Positions 7,991-15,928 of a stretch of DNA of 64,000 bases are shown piece by piece (position 1 is the stretch's first letter; the number at the start of each line of letters is the position of its first letter). The stretch is taken from assembly GCF_001613265.1 (NCBI RefSeq), contig NZ_BDCA01000021.1, forward strand, positions 1-64,000, read 5' to 3'. Under the pieces are notes generated by a model. It saw only the letters and a list, made by a program, of their open reading frames with translations. It did not search any database and was not told the DNA's origin. Made by a program: the position numbers and the translations under genes. This DNA is from Nocardia vermiculata NBRC 100427. GTDB taxonomy: Bacteria; Actinomycetota; Actinomycetes; Mycobacteriales; Mycobacteriaceae.

Positions 7991-8451
7991 GCGTGGGCCC
8001 AGCCCCGCAGCACGCGCAGGATCTCCGGCCCGCCGAATCCCACGATGGCCGCGACGAATACCGCAGCCCAGATGCCGGGATGGTCGGCCCCGTCGGCGCC
8101 GAGCGCGAATGCGGCCCCGACGGTGACGGCAACCAGCACGACCAGAATGCCGACCACGAGCGCCGGGATGCGACGGCTCGCGACCGCACCGCTGACCTGC
8201 AGCTGGTCAGTGCGCATTCGCCCGCTGAGCAGGCGTCGCGCGAGTGCGGCATGCCCTGCACCGAAGAGCAGGGTCGCAATCGAGATCAGCCACCACGGCC
8301 CGTAGGCACCGATGACGCCGAGCACGATCCAGCCGGCTGCCATGGCCCACCAGTAACCGCGCGGCAGACCGACCTCGGCCGCCACCTGCCGTTGGGCACG
8401 ATCGGCCGCGTCGAGCGCGGCACGAGCCTCGTCCGGAGCAATGTTTTCCAT
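7987..8451 (-). CDS. Membrane protein cotranscribed with winged-helix regulator
   Basis: 154 residues: an amphipathic N terminus (DEARAALDAADRAQRQVAAE) and four hydrophobic spans, two around residues 34-72 and two around 95-140. No catalytic motif is seen. Proteins of this type often accompany small winged-helix regulators in actinomycetes, but their function is not established. It starts at the ATG at 8451 with GGAGGTG upstream and is the first gene of the two-gene operon behind the palindromes at 8463-8509. Confidence 0.8.
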   Translation of the reverse strand: MENIAPDEARAALDAADRAQRQVAAEVGLPRGYWWAMAAGWIVLGVIGAYGPWWLISIATLLFGAGHAALARRLLSGRMRTDQLQVSGAVASRRIPALVVGILVVLVAVTVGAAFALGADGADHPGIWAAVFVAAIVGFGGPEILRVLRGWAHA

Positions 8452-8462
8452 AACGCACCTCC

Positions 8463-8481
8463 ACTTTCCTACCTGGAAAGT
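8463..8481. promoter_or_regulatory. Operator palindrome 1 of the winged-helix operon
   Basis: Perfect inverted repeat ACTTTCC-N5-GGAAAGT, 12 bases upstream of the membrane-protein ATG. It is one of two copies. Confidence 0.75.
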
Positions 8482-8490
8482 AACGGTCCC

Positions 8491-8509
8491 ACTTTCCAGG
8501 CAGGAAAGT
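8491..8509. promoter_or_regulatory. Operator palindrome 2 of the winged-helix operon
   Basis: Second perfect ACTTTCC-N5-GGAAAGT with identical 7-base arms and a different 5-base spacer. It is centred 28 bp from the first copy, close to three helical turns. Confidence 0.75.
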
Positions 8510-8530
8510 CAAGAGCTGGGTGCGTCATCC

Positions 8531-8878
8531 TCACTTCGGAGCGGCCACGCACTCCTTGGCGATCTTCTGGGTCGCGGCACTGACCTTCGCGGTGTCGTCC
8601 TTGTTCAACCCGCCCATGGTGCCATCCTCCTTCGGCGTGGAACCGCCCGGCTTGATCATCTTCTGCAGACCGTCCTGGGAAACCCCTTCGTCCACATACA
8701 GTTTGGCGGCGCAGTCGGCGAGCTTCGCATCCTTCAGGCCGCTGTCCTGCAGAGCCTTCGACAGGTCGGCCTGGCTCACGGTCGACTGCGAATCCTCGGA
8801 GCTGCATGCGCCCAGCAGCGGCAGCGCGATACAGGCAGCGGCGATCAGCGAAATCCTCAACGGTTCCTCAATTCTCAT
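8531..8878 (-). CDS. Small lipoprotein of unknown function
   Basis: 115 residues with a lipoprotein signal: MRIEEPLRISLIAAACIALP followed by lipobox LLGAC (Cys25). The mature part is small and polar, with two further Cys (DCAAKLY and KECVAAPK) that could form a disulfide, and a Gly/Lys-rich middle. No family is recognised. It lies upstream of the winged-helix operon region on the same strand, ending only 22 bases before the operator palindromes. Confidence 0.72.
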   Translation of the reverse strand: MRIEEPLRISLIAAACIALPLLGACSSEDSQSTVSQADLSKALQDSGLKDAKLADCAAKLYVDEGVSQDGLQKMIKPGGSTPKEDGTMGGLNKDDTAKVSAATQKIAKECVAAPK

Positions 8879-9063
8879 GCGTTTCAGCTACAACAGCTCG
8901 CCCGCCGGAGAGACAGGCCGCGAGCCGCGGTGGTGATACTGCCGCATAGTGCGGCGTCGCGACAGTCGGAGGGCAGGAAAGACGCCCTGTTGGCATGATG
9001 CCAATGATTGCTAGGGTGTCCCCGTTCTCGTCGGTATCCGACTCGCGGCGCGGGAGTAGCCAT

Positions 9064-9849
9064 ATGCTGTTGAACCACCACCGGGCCGGCACCGGTACAC
9101 CCCTGGTCCTCATTCACGGCGTCGGGAGCCGCTGGCAGGTATGGGAACCGACCTTCGAGGCCCTGACCCCGCACTTCGACGTGATCGCGATCGACCTACC
9201 CGGCTTCGGGGAATCCGAGCCGCTGCCGCACACCACGGTCGACACAATCACCGACGCGGTACACGCATTCCTCATCGAACAGGGCATCGACCGCCCCCAC
9301 CTGGCCGGAAACTCGATGGGCGGGCTGATCGCGCTGAACCTGGCCGCCCGTGGCATCGCTGCATCGGTGACGGCGTTCTCTCCGATCGGCTTCTGGTCCG
9401 AGGCCGGACGCATCTGGTGTCAGCAGGCGCTGAGCGGCGGGGCTGCACTGGGAAGGCTGCTACGCCCGCAGCTGCCCGCGATTCTCGGTAGCCCGGCCGG
9501 GCGCACCACATTCCTGAGCATCGTGTTCGGCCGACCGTGGGCCGTGAACACCCGGACCGCGCTCGACACCGTCGACGGCGTCCTGAACTCGCCCGGGTTC
9601 CGCCCGGCACTGGCCGCCTTCGACCAGGCGCGGCTGCGTGACGGCGGCCGCCTCGGCCGCATCCCGGTCACGATCGCCTGGGGCGACCGCGACATTCTGC
9701 TCACCTACCGCAGCCAGAGCCGGCGCGCCCGGCAGTGGCTACCCGCGGCCCGGCACGTCACGCTGCGCGGCAGTGGCCACACCCCCTTCTACGACGACCC
9801 GCACGGCTGCGCGAAAACTATCCTCGATCAGGGACCCACCGAACAGTAG
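9064..9849 (+). CDS. Alpha/beta-fold hydrolase
   Basis: 261 residues with a complete catalytic set: oxyanion segment LVLIHGVGSRWQVWE, nucleophile elbow GNSMGG with Ser, acid in WGDRD, and His in LRGSGHTPFYDD. This is the classical lipase/esterase/haloperoxidase-like fold; the substrate cannot be assigned. The ATG at 9064 (MLLNHHRAG) is chosen because GGGAG precedes it; upstream in-frame ATGs at 8995 and 9004 would add an unrelated leader. A crotonase gene follows after 35 bases, so the two may be cotranscribed. Confidence 0.85.
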   Translation: MLLNHHRAGTGTPLVLIHGVGSRWQVWEPTFEALTPHFDVIAIDLPGFGESEPLPHTTVDTITDAVHAFLIEQGIDRPHLAGNSMGGLIALNLAARGIAASVTAFSPIGFWSEAGRIWCQQALSGGAALGRLLRPQLPAILGSPAGRTTFLSIVFGRPWAVNTRTALDTVDGVLNSPGFRPALAAFDQARLRDGGRLGRIPVTIAWGDRDILLTYRSQSRRARQWLPAARHVTLRGSGHTPFYDDPHGCAKTILDQGPTEQ

Positions 9850-9884
9850 ATCGACCGCCCGAATCGACCGGCACGGAGTGAGTG

Positions 9885-10628
9885 ATGAGCAACGTATCCC
9901 TGACCCTCGACGGTAACCGCGCCTACGTCGAGCTCGACCGGCCCGACAAACACAACGGGCTCACCGTCGAGATGTTGAACGATCTCGTCCGAGTGGCGCG
10001 GACCATCGATCGGCGCAGCGAAATTCGCACGGTGATCCTGTCCGGGAACGGCCCCAGTTTCTCGAGCGGCCTGGATATCGCCGCAACCGTGGGCGACCCG
10101 CTCACCATTGTGCGCAATTTCCTGCCGCTGCCCTGGCTGGGCACCAATGCGTTCCAGGAGGCGTGCTGGGCCTGGCGGCGACTTCCGCAACCGGTGATCG
10201 CAGCGGTGCACGGCCATTGTTTCGGTGGCGGCCTGCAATTGGCGTTGTCCGCCGATTTTCGTTTCGCCACACCGGATGCCGATTTCTCGGTGATGGAGGT
10301 GGCACACGGATTGATTCCCGATATGTCCGGTGCGGTGACATTGTCGCGGTTGATCGGTGTGGACAAGGCACTACTGATGACGATGACCGCCGATCCCGTC
10401 GACGCCACCTACGCCGAGCGCATCGGCCTCATCACCGAGGTCAGCGACGACCCACGCGCCGACGCGGAGAAACTGGCCGACCGAATCGCCGCCCGTCCCG
10501 CCGCGGCGGTGTCGGCAGCCAAGAAATTGTTCGAACGCACCTGGGAGGCCGGACCGCGTCGCACTCTCGGCATCGAGCGGGCTACCCAGATACCGCTGCT
10601 GGTCCGCAAGGCGCTCGAACGGCGCTAG
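9885..10628 (+). CDS. Enoyl-CoA hydratase/isomerase (crotonase) family protein
   Basis: 247 residues with crotonase landmarks: ELDRPDKHNGLTVEML, the oxyanion-hole segment FSSGLDI, and AAVHGHCFGGGLQLALSADF. In ECH1 numbering the catalytic-Glu region reads VMEVAHGLIPDMSGAVTLSR; the second usual Glu position is occupied by Asp, as in dienoyl-CoA isomerase-like members. It probably acts on acyl-CoA in beta-oxidation or side-chain degradation. The start is the ATG at 9885 (GGAG 6 bases upstream) rather than the GTG directly before it. It follows the hydrolase gene closely. Confidence 0.87.
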   Translation: MSNVSLTLDGNRAYVELDRPDKHNGLTVEMLNDLVRVARTIDRRSEIRTVILSGNGPSFSSGLDIAATVGDPLTIVRNFLPLPWLGTNAFQEACWAWRRLPQPVIAAVHGHCFGGGLQLALSADFRFATPDADFSVMEVAHGLIPDMSGAVTLSRLIGVDKALLMTMTADPVDATYAERIGLITEVSDDPRADAEKLADRIAARPAAAVSAAKKLFERTWEAGPRRTLGIERATQIPLLVRKALERR

Positions 10629-10782
10629 GTCCGACAAAGAAATCACACTGAAAAACGGGCATTTACCCGGAAAACGTGGTGGCTAAACCCTGTTTTCATC
10701 GATTCGCTGCTAGCATTTTCCCACTTTGCCAGCGACAGCCGATGACGGATGCAGGCATCGGCAATAACGGGAAGGGCCCGAA

Positions 10783-11889
10783 TTGTCCAAGACCGTATCC
10801 GTCCTGCTGTCTGCGATAGCAGGTGCCTCGGCTTTACTACTCACCGCGACCGCACCGGCATCGGCCAATCCGAACGCCATCAATCCTATTCCGGTTCTCA
10901 ACGGTACCAACGGATTACCGAACCTCACCGGCCGCTCGAACGCCGTTTTCCAGGTGACCGGAATGGCCAGTCCCAACGCCACCGCGAACTACAACGTGCT
11001 CGGCACCGATCTGGGCATCATGTGGGACAACGGCAAGGGCGAGATGCTCACCGCCTTCGGCGATACCGCCGGTCTCGGACTGCCCAACCTGCTCGCGGGC
11101 AGCGTCTGGGCCTGGCGCAGCAACATTCTGGTACGCAGCCACACCCAGGACCCGGCCAACGGCATCTATTTCGACAGCGCCGTCCGCGATATCTTCGGCC
11201 AGGCCCGAGACCTGATTCCGAGCCCGAAGATTCCTTTCCTCGAGATCAGCCGCATCCCGACCGCGGGTATCTCGGTCGACGGCGTGCAGTACATGAGCCT
11301 GATGTCGGTCAAGAGCTGGGACGACGTGGGACAGTGGACCACCAATTTCTCCGGCCTCGCCGCCTCCGCCGACAACGGCGAAACCTGGGCAGACCTCGAT
11401 TTCACCCGCCGGCCGAACGAGGGCGGCAATGCGAACTTCCAGATGAACGCCTTCGTGAAGAACGGCGGCTGGGTATACGAGTACGGCACCCCCTCCGGAC
11501 GCAACCACAATGCATACGTGGCGCGGGTGCGCGAGCACGATATTCAGAACCTCGCCGCATACGAGTACTGGGACGGCGGCGGCTGGCGCAAGAACGATGT
11601 GAACGCCGCCCGGCCGATCACCGGCGGGGTCGGCGAGCTGTCGGTGATGTGGAACGACTATCTCGGGCAGTTCGTCATGTTGACCACCGATCCGTGGAAT
11701 TCGGTGGTGATGCGCCGGGCATCGTCACCGGAAGGACCGTGGAGCGCGCCCGAGGTACTGATCGACACCCGGGAATTGCCGAGCGCCTACGCGCCCGCCA
11801 TCTTCCCCTATCAGACGGGCCGCGATCTGTATTTCCTCACCACCGTGCACCGCCAGTACAACGTGATTCTCATGCACACCACACTGTGA
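10783..11889 (+). CDS. Secreted DUF4185-domain protein (copy 1)
   Basis: 368 residues with a Sec signal (VLLSAIAGASALLLTATAPA ending SAN). The mature domain is DUF4185: TGMASPNATANYNVLGTDLG, MLTAFGDTAGLGLPNLLAGS and the C-terminal RDLYFLTTVHRQYNVILMHT. This domain belongs to the five-bladed beta-propeller glycosidase-like folds, and its role in actinomycetes is not known. The TTG start has AAGGG upstream and places the signal peptide at the N terminus. A second gene for a closely similar protein lies at 19996-21078. Confidence 0.85.
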   Translation: MSKTVSVLLSAIAGASALLLTATAPASANPNAINPIPVLNGTNGLPNLTGRSNAVFQVTGMASPNATANYNVLGTDLGIMWDNGKGEMLTAFGDTAGLGLPNLLAGSVWAWRSNILVRSHTQDPANGIYFDSAVRDIFGQARDLIPSPKIPFLEISRIPTAGISVDGVQYMSLMSVKSWDDVGQWTTNFSGLAASADNGETWADLDFTRRPNEGGNANFQMNAFVKNGGWVYEYGTPSGRNHNAYVARVREHDIQNLAAYEYWDGGGWRKNDVNAARPITGGVGELSVMWNDYLGQFVMLTTDPWNSVVMRRASSPEGPWSAPEVLIDTRELPSAYAPAIFPYQTGRDLYFLTTVHRQYNVILMHTTL

Positions 11890-11939
11890 AATCCCCGATC
11901 GGCGGCGACGCCGGCCGGTCACACCCATAGACTTTCCAT

Positions 11940-12641
11940 ATGGATGCCGCCGAATGGGATGCACGCTACGCACAGGGCGAACTGGTGTGGGGGGCGCCGC
12001 CCAACGCGACGGTCTCCGAACATATTTTCGGCCTGGAGCGTCGGCTCCGGCTGGTGCCCGACGCTCCCGGCGAGGCACCTCCGGAGTTGCCGCGTGCACT
12101 GGACCTCGCCTGCGGTGAGGGCCGCAACGCACTATGGCTGGCCACCCATGGCTGGCAGGTCCGGGCGGTCGACTTCTCCCAGGTCGCGATCGACAAGGGG
12201 CGCACAGTGGCCTCCCGGCTGTCGCGGTCGGTGCGCACCCGAATCGAATGGCAGTGCGCCGATATCACCGATCTACCCGGCGCCGGAATCGACGGCCCGT
12301 TCGAGTTGATTCTGAGCGTCTTCCTGCATCTGCCGCCCGCGCAGCGCCGCACCCTGCTGCTCGATGCCGCCGCACGGCTCAGCCCCGGCGGCACCCTGCT
12401 GGTTCTCGGCCACGACACCACCAATCTCACCGACGGCTACGGCGGCCCACCGGACCCCGACATCCTGTTCACGCCCGATGACGTGGTCGCCGATCTGGCT
12501 GCCGCCGAACATATCCGGATCGACACGGCACAGCGGGTGTTGCGCGAAACCGAGGGCCGCGATGCCATCGATGCTCTCGTCGTCGCGACAGCGACCGTGC
12601 CCGATCTGGAGGAACAGGCGATGACCGTCCCGGACGCATGA
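11940..12641 (+). CDS. Class I SAM-dependent methyltransferase
   Basis: 233 residues. The SAM-binding motif is LDLACGEGRNALWLATHGWQ around residues 57-76, followed by VRAVDFSQVAID, and the post-I region ends in LILSVFLHLPPAQR. The N-terminal WDARYAQGELVWGAPPN is typical of TehB-like/thiopurine-type methyltransferases. The acceptor is unknown. It ends 18 bases before the stop of the convergent repeat-protein gene. Confidence 0.85.
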   Translation: MDAAEWDARYAQGELVWGAPPNATVSEHIFGLERRLRLVPDAPGEAPPELPRALDLACGEGRNALWLATHGWQVRAVDFSQVAIDKGRTVASRLSRSVRTRIEWQCADITDLPGAGIDGPFELILSVFLHLPPAQRRTLLLDAAARLSPGGTLLVLGHDTTNLTDGYGGPPDPDILFTPDDVVADLAAAEHIRIDTAQRVLRETEGRDAIDALVVATATVPDLEEQAMTVPDA

Positions 12642-12659
12642 TCCGGGACGGTCGCGCCG

Positions 12660-13190
12660 TCACAGTCCGGCGCTGCCGGTGGGTAGCGGCGCCGGGCCGT
12701 GAGACTGTGGGGGCTGCGACTGCCGATCCATGGCATGGGGATCTATCTCACACAGGTACCGGCCGAACTGGTCGAGATCACGGCGGTCGCGGTCGCGGAG
12801 GTCGTTGAAGTGGTGGCGGCGGTCGTGACCGCACCGATCGCGGCCGAACGTGTCGTAACCGTCCTCGTCGTAACCGTCGTCGTCGTAGCCGAAGCGGTCG
12901 TAACCGTCCTTGTCGCGACCGTTCTTGTCGTAGCCGTCCTTGTTGTAGCCCTTGTCGTCGTATCCGTCTTCGTTGTAGCCGTCCTTGTCGTACCCGAACC
13001 GGTCGTAACCGTCCTTGTCGCGACCGTCTGCGCCGAAACCGTCCGCACTGCAGGGCGGTACACCGCACTTTTCCGGTGCGGCGGACGCCGTTCCCGCCGC
13101 GACGATGCCGCCGAAGCCGACAGCGCCGAAGCCGATGACGACGGCAGCGAGCGCGGAAATGGCCGGACCCGATCGCATCCTTGCCTGCAT
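12660..13190 (-). CDS. Exported protein with 15 tandem D-x-D-G-Y pentapeptides
   Basis: 176 residues. Residues 1-38 are a Sec signal (MQARMRSGPAISALAAVVIG, cleaved near ASA-AP). After CGVPPC the chain becomes 15 contiguous five-residue units from residue 48 to 122, consensus [DN]-x-[DKFN]-G-[YRFH], for example DKDGY, DRFGY, NEDGY, DKNGR. Then comes an Arg/His-rich stretch and a Pro-rich tail. Asp/Asn/Gly spacing resembles Ca-binding loops, so cation binding outside the cell is plausible but unproven. The start at 13190 has AGGAGA upstream; the longer frame to 13253 adds a leader before the signal. Confidence 0.8.
   Translation of the reverse strand: MQARMRSGPAISALAAVVIGFGAVGFGGIVAAGTASAAPEKCGVPPCSADGFGADGRDKDGYDRFGYDKDGYNEDGYDDKGYNKDGYDKNGRDKDGYDRFGYDDDGYDEDGYDTFGRDRCGHDRRHHFNDLRDRDRRDLDQFGRYLCEIDPHAMDRQSQPPQSHGPAPLPTGSAGL
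12825..13049 (-). repeat. 15-bp tandem repeat coding for the pentapeptides
   Basis: Fifteen 15-bp units encode the [DN]xxG[YRF] pentads. DNA copies diverge at many positions while the protein pattern is kept, which suggests selection on the protein. Confidence 0.8.
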
Positions 13191-13301
13191 GAAGTGATCT
13201 CCTATCGCAATCCCGACCGGATCCCACGCTAATGGCCACCGAGGTGCTCGCACATCAGGGACTTCCCTGAGATGGGGGAAAAATATTGGGGGCGCGCAAT
13301 T

Positions 13302-13907
13302 TCAGTCGGGCTGCGCCCAACGGCGCAACCACGGCTCGGCCGTCGCAGCGATCAGATCGAATCCGCTGCGGAACGAATGCGGCTGCCCCGGAATTATTTT
13401 CACCTCGACGGCATCGGCCGCATCCGGAACCCCGAAGGGGTCACGTTCCCCGTTGATCACCACCACGTCCACCGATCCGGACGCGGCCACCAGTTCCGCG
13501 CGCCGCGTCTTCTCCGGTTTCCCCGGCGGATGAAGCGGAAAGGAGAGCGCCACAACACCTTTCGCACTCGATTCTACGGCGGTCCGGCAGGCCACCCGAG
13601 CCCCGTTGCTGCGCCCGCCCTGAATCAGCGGCACATCCGGAACCTCGTCACGCAGGGCCGCGACGATTTCGAGCCAGGCGGCGTCCTGCTTCGCCGCAGA
13701 GCCGGGCGCGCGCCGTCCGGCCACCCGATACGGCTGCACCACCCGCGCGACCACCCCTCCCAGCGCGACCGCACGATCGCGAACAGCCAGCAGATCCCCC
13801 GCCTCCACACCGCCGCCGGAACCGTGGGTCAGCAACAGCAGGAACCGCGCGCCCGCACCGGTCTCGATCTCGACCTCGGCGATCCCCGCACTCGTCTCGA
13901 TCCGCAT
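13302..13907 (-). CDS. Alpha/beta-hydrolase-like protein (KANL3/Tex30 type)
   Basis: 201 residues. LLLLTHGSGGGVEAGDL is the oxyanion region, IQGGRSNGARVACRTAV the nucleophile elbow (Gly-Arg-Ser-Asn-Gly), VVVINGERDPFG the acid loop and IIPGQPHSF the His. This matches the small dienelactone-hydrolase-like KANL3/Tex30 family found widely in bacteria as uncharacterised predicted hydrolases. The start is the ATG at 13907; longer frames run into the gene for the formylglycine-generating enzyme. Substrate unknown. Confidence 0.8.
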   Translation of the reverse strand: MRIETSAGIAEVEIETGAGARFLLLLTHGSGGGVEAGDLLAVRDRAVALGGVVARVVQPYRVAGRRAPGSAAKQDAAWLEIVAALRDEVPDVPLIQGGRSNGARVACRTAVESSAKGVVALSFPLHPPGKPEKTRRAELVAASGSVDVVVINGERDPFGVPDAADAVEVKIIPGQPHSFRSGFDLIAATAEPWLRRWAQPD

Positions 13908-14035
13908 ACCCCCACGGTAGTGGTGTTTTCCGGCCGTCGCTTCGCCCCCGCGGATTCCGACGCCGGCGAGCGACTGTGCGGGCGGCGAAACGATCGGTCG
14001 GATGCCGACGGAAACACGCGGTAACGGGCTCGCGG

Positions 14036-14965
14036 TCAGATATTCGCAGCGGAAGCCGTGACGCAGCGGAAGCCGATATGACTCATCCCGGTGTCGATCA
14101 TCTGCGGGCGCCGGGCGGCCGGGCGATAGCGGCGGCAGTAGCTGTCGGCGCACAGGAACGAGCCGCCCTTGATCACCTTGCGCGGCACCCGGAACTGCGG
14201 TTGACGTGGGTCGTAGCTCTTTTCGACGCCGCCACCGCGGGGATTGTGCGGGGCGCAGCAGCCACCGGCATCCGGATGCCGGGCGGCGTACCAGTCGTCG
14301 GTCCACTCCCAGACGTTGCCGGCCGTGTCGAACAGACCGTAGGCGTTGGGCGGGTAGGAGCCCACCGGGCTGGTGTGCCCGAATCCGGCGTCCGGGCGCC
14401 ACGGGAAATCGCCGTGCCAGTAGTTGGCGAGCGGCCCGGTGTCGTTCGCGTCACCCCAGGTGAATTCGGCTCCCTCCAAGCCGCCGCGGGCGGCGGCCTC
14501 CCATTGCGCCTCGGTCGGCAGGTGGCGGCCCCGCCAGTGCGCGTAGGCCGCGGCGTCCTCGTGCGCGATATGGACCACCGGGTGATCGGTGCGCTCGGCG
14601 ACCGTGGAGCCGGGTCCTTCCGGATGCCGCCAGGACGCCCCCGGAGTCCACCGCCACCACAGGTTCAGGTGGCGCAGATCCACCGGCCCGGACGTGCGCG
14701 CGAACACCATCGAGCCCGGTTGCAGGTTCTGCGCCGGCGCACCCGGGAAGTCCGCCGGATCCAGCGGCCGCTCGGCCACCGTGACATATCCGGTCTCGGC
14801 GACGAAACGTTCGTATTCGGCATTGGTGACCTGGTGCGCTTCGATGGCGAACGCGTCGACGGTGACGGCATGGGCGGGCCGTTCCTCCGGATAGTGCCGA
14901 TCCGATCCCATCGTGAAGGTCTGCGCGGGGATCCGCCGCAATGCGGTGGCGAGCGAAATATCCAC
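14036..14965 (-). CDS. Formylglycine-generating enzyme (sulfatase activator)
   Basis: 309 residues spanning the full FGE-sulfatase domain: IPAQTFTMGSDRHYPEERPA, LPTEAQWEAAARGGLEGAEF, NVWEWTDDWY and KGGSFLCADSYCRRYRPAAR. Both catalytic copper-binding cysteines, Cys272 and Cys277 by this numbering, are present in CADSYC, so this is a true formylglycine-generating enzyme and not one of the Cys-less relatives. It oxidises the active-site Cys of sulfatases to C-alpha-formylglycine. The GTG at 14965 is chosen, with AGGAG 11 bases upstream; an in-frame ATG at 15034 would overlap the HAD gene. It is last in the operon with the arylsulfatase, its probable substrate. Confidence 0.9.
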   Translation of the reverse strand: MDISLATALRRIPAQTFTMGSDRHYPEERPAHAVTVDAFAIEAHQVTNAEYERFVAETGYVTVAERPLDPADFPGAPAQNLQPGSMVFARTSGPVDLRHLNLWWRWTPGASWRHPEGPGSTVAERTDHPVVHIAHEDAAAYAHWRGRHLPTEAQWEAAARGGLEGAEFTWGDANDTGPLANYWHGDFPWRPDAGFGHTSPVGSYPPNAYGLFDTAGNVWEWTDDWYAARHPDAGGCCAPHNPRGGGVEKSYDPRQPQFRVPRKVIKGGSFLCADSYCRRYRPAARRPQMIDTGMSHIGFRCVTASAANI

Positions 14966-14996
14966 GGCGCGTCCATCTCCTAGCTCCGAGCCCGGG

Positions 14997-15926
14997 TCAG
15001 CTCGGTTCGGGGGTGAAGATCTCGCGCCAGTCATTCTTCATGCTGACCACCGTCCAGCCGGCGCGACGCGCGTGGTCGAGGGCATCCTCGGCGCCGGCCA
15101 CGTAGTCGAACTCGCGCTCGGCGTCGTCGTGCAGAATCAACAACCGCAGCGCGGGAACGCCGTCGAGTTCGGAATAGGACAGCATCGGCAGATCACCGTT
15201 GGAGTTCCCCACCGAGAGGATCGGCCGGCGGCCGATCCGGCTCCAGATCCGAATGGGTTTCTCCGGACCGTCGTCGAAGAAGTCCATCGCCGACTTGTAC
15301 AACAGGTCGGTGCGGCCTCCCTGTTCTCGATAGGTGAGTCCCAGCGCGCTGCCGATCACCCGTTCCGGCGGCACCCCGTAGAGCCCGGCGGCGACCGGGC
15401 GCATGAAATCCCGGTCACCACCGGAGGCGATATAGGTCGTGAATCCGTTCGACTCCAGATAGCGCAACAGGTCCACCATCGGCGCGAAGCCGCAGTGCCG
15501 GTAGGGACGCGACAGGGTCGGATGGTCGGCGGTGCGAAAGAATTCCGCCACCCGGTTGTCGTAATCCTCCACCGAGATCTCGCCGAAGGCGCGAGTTACC
15601 GCGCCCATCAACAACTTCAGATCATCGTCGTCACCGCGGTAGTGTTTGACCATCGCGGCGCCGAGCCAGCTCAGATCTTTCTCGTAGGCGGCCTTCCACG
15701 GCTGCTGGGAGCGCAGTTCCATTTCCTGACCGGCCATTTCACCCATACGTCGGATCGTGAAATCCAGCTGGATGGGCATCGGCTTCTCACACCACAGCGT
15801 GCCGTCGTTGTCGAATACGGCGATGCGGGCTTCCGGTGCCACATAGTCCGGGCCGTCGCGATCGGTGACACGGCCGACGAAATCGACTATCGCCGCCGTT
15901 GTCCCGGTGTCGTTCCAGGTATCCAT
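14997..15926 (-). CDS. HAD-superfamily hydrolase in sulfatase operon
   Basis: 309 residues. HAD motif I is VFDNDGTLWCEK (nucleophile in DNDGT), motif II is near YIASGGDRDFM, and motif IV is ILSVGNSNGDLPML. It resembles phosphoserine-phosphatase-like HAD proteins of actinomycetes. It starts at an ATG two bases after the sulfatase stop and is followed after 31 bases by the FGE gene, so all three are cotranscribed. It may remove phosphate from a related metabolite, but the substrate is not predictable. Confidence 0.85.
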   Translation of the reverse strand: MDTWNDTGTTAAIVDFVGRVTDRDGPDYVAPEARIAVFDNDGTLWCEKPMPIQLDFTIRRMGEMAGQEMELRSQQPWKAAYEKDLSWLGAAMVKHYRGDDDDLKLLMGAVTRAFGEISVEDYDNRVAEFFRTADHPTLSRPYRHCGFAPMVDLLRYLESNGFTTYIASGGDRDFMRPVAAGLYGVPPERVIGSALGLTYREQGGRTDLLYKSAMDFFDDGPEKPIRIWSRIGRRPILSVGNSNGDLPMLSYSELDGVPALRLLILHDDAEREFDYVAGAEDALDHARRAGWTVVSMKNDWREIFTPEPS

Positions 15927-15928
15927 GA

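Noticed and set aside
12699..13232. Open frame rich in Val (VVTVLVV pattern) opposite the pentad repeat gene
   Set aside because: It is the mirror of the 15-bp repeats; it lacks a good RBS, while the minus frame has a signal peptide and RBS.
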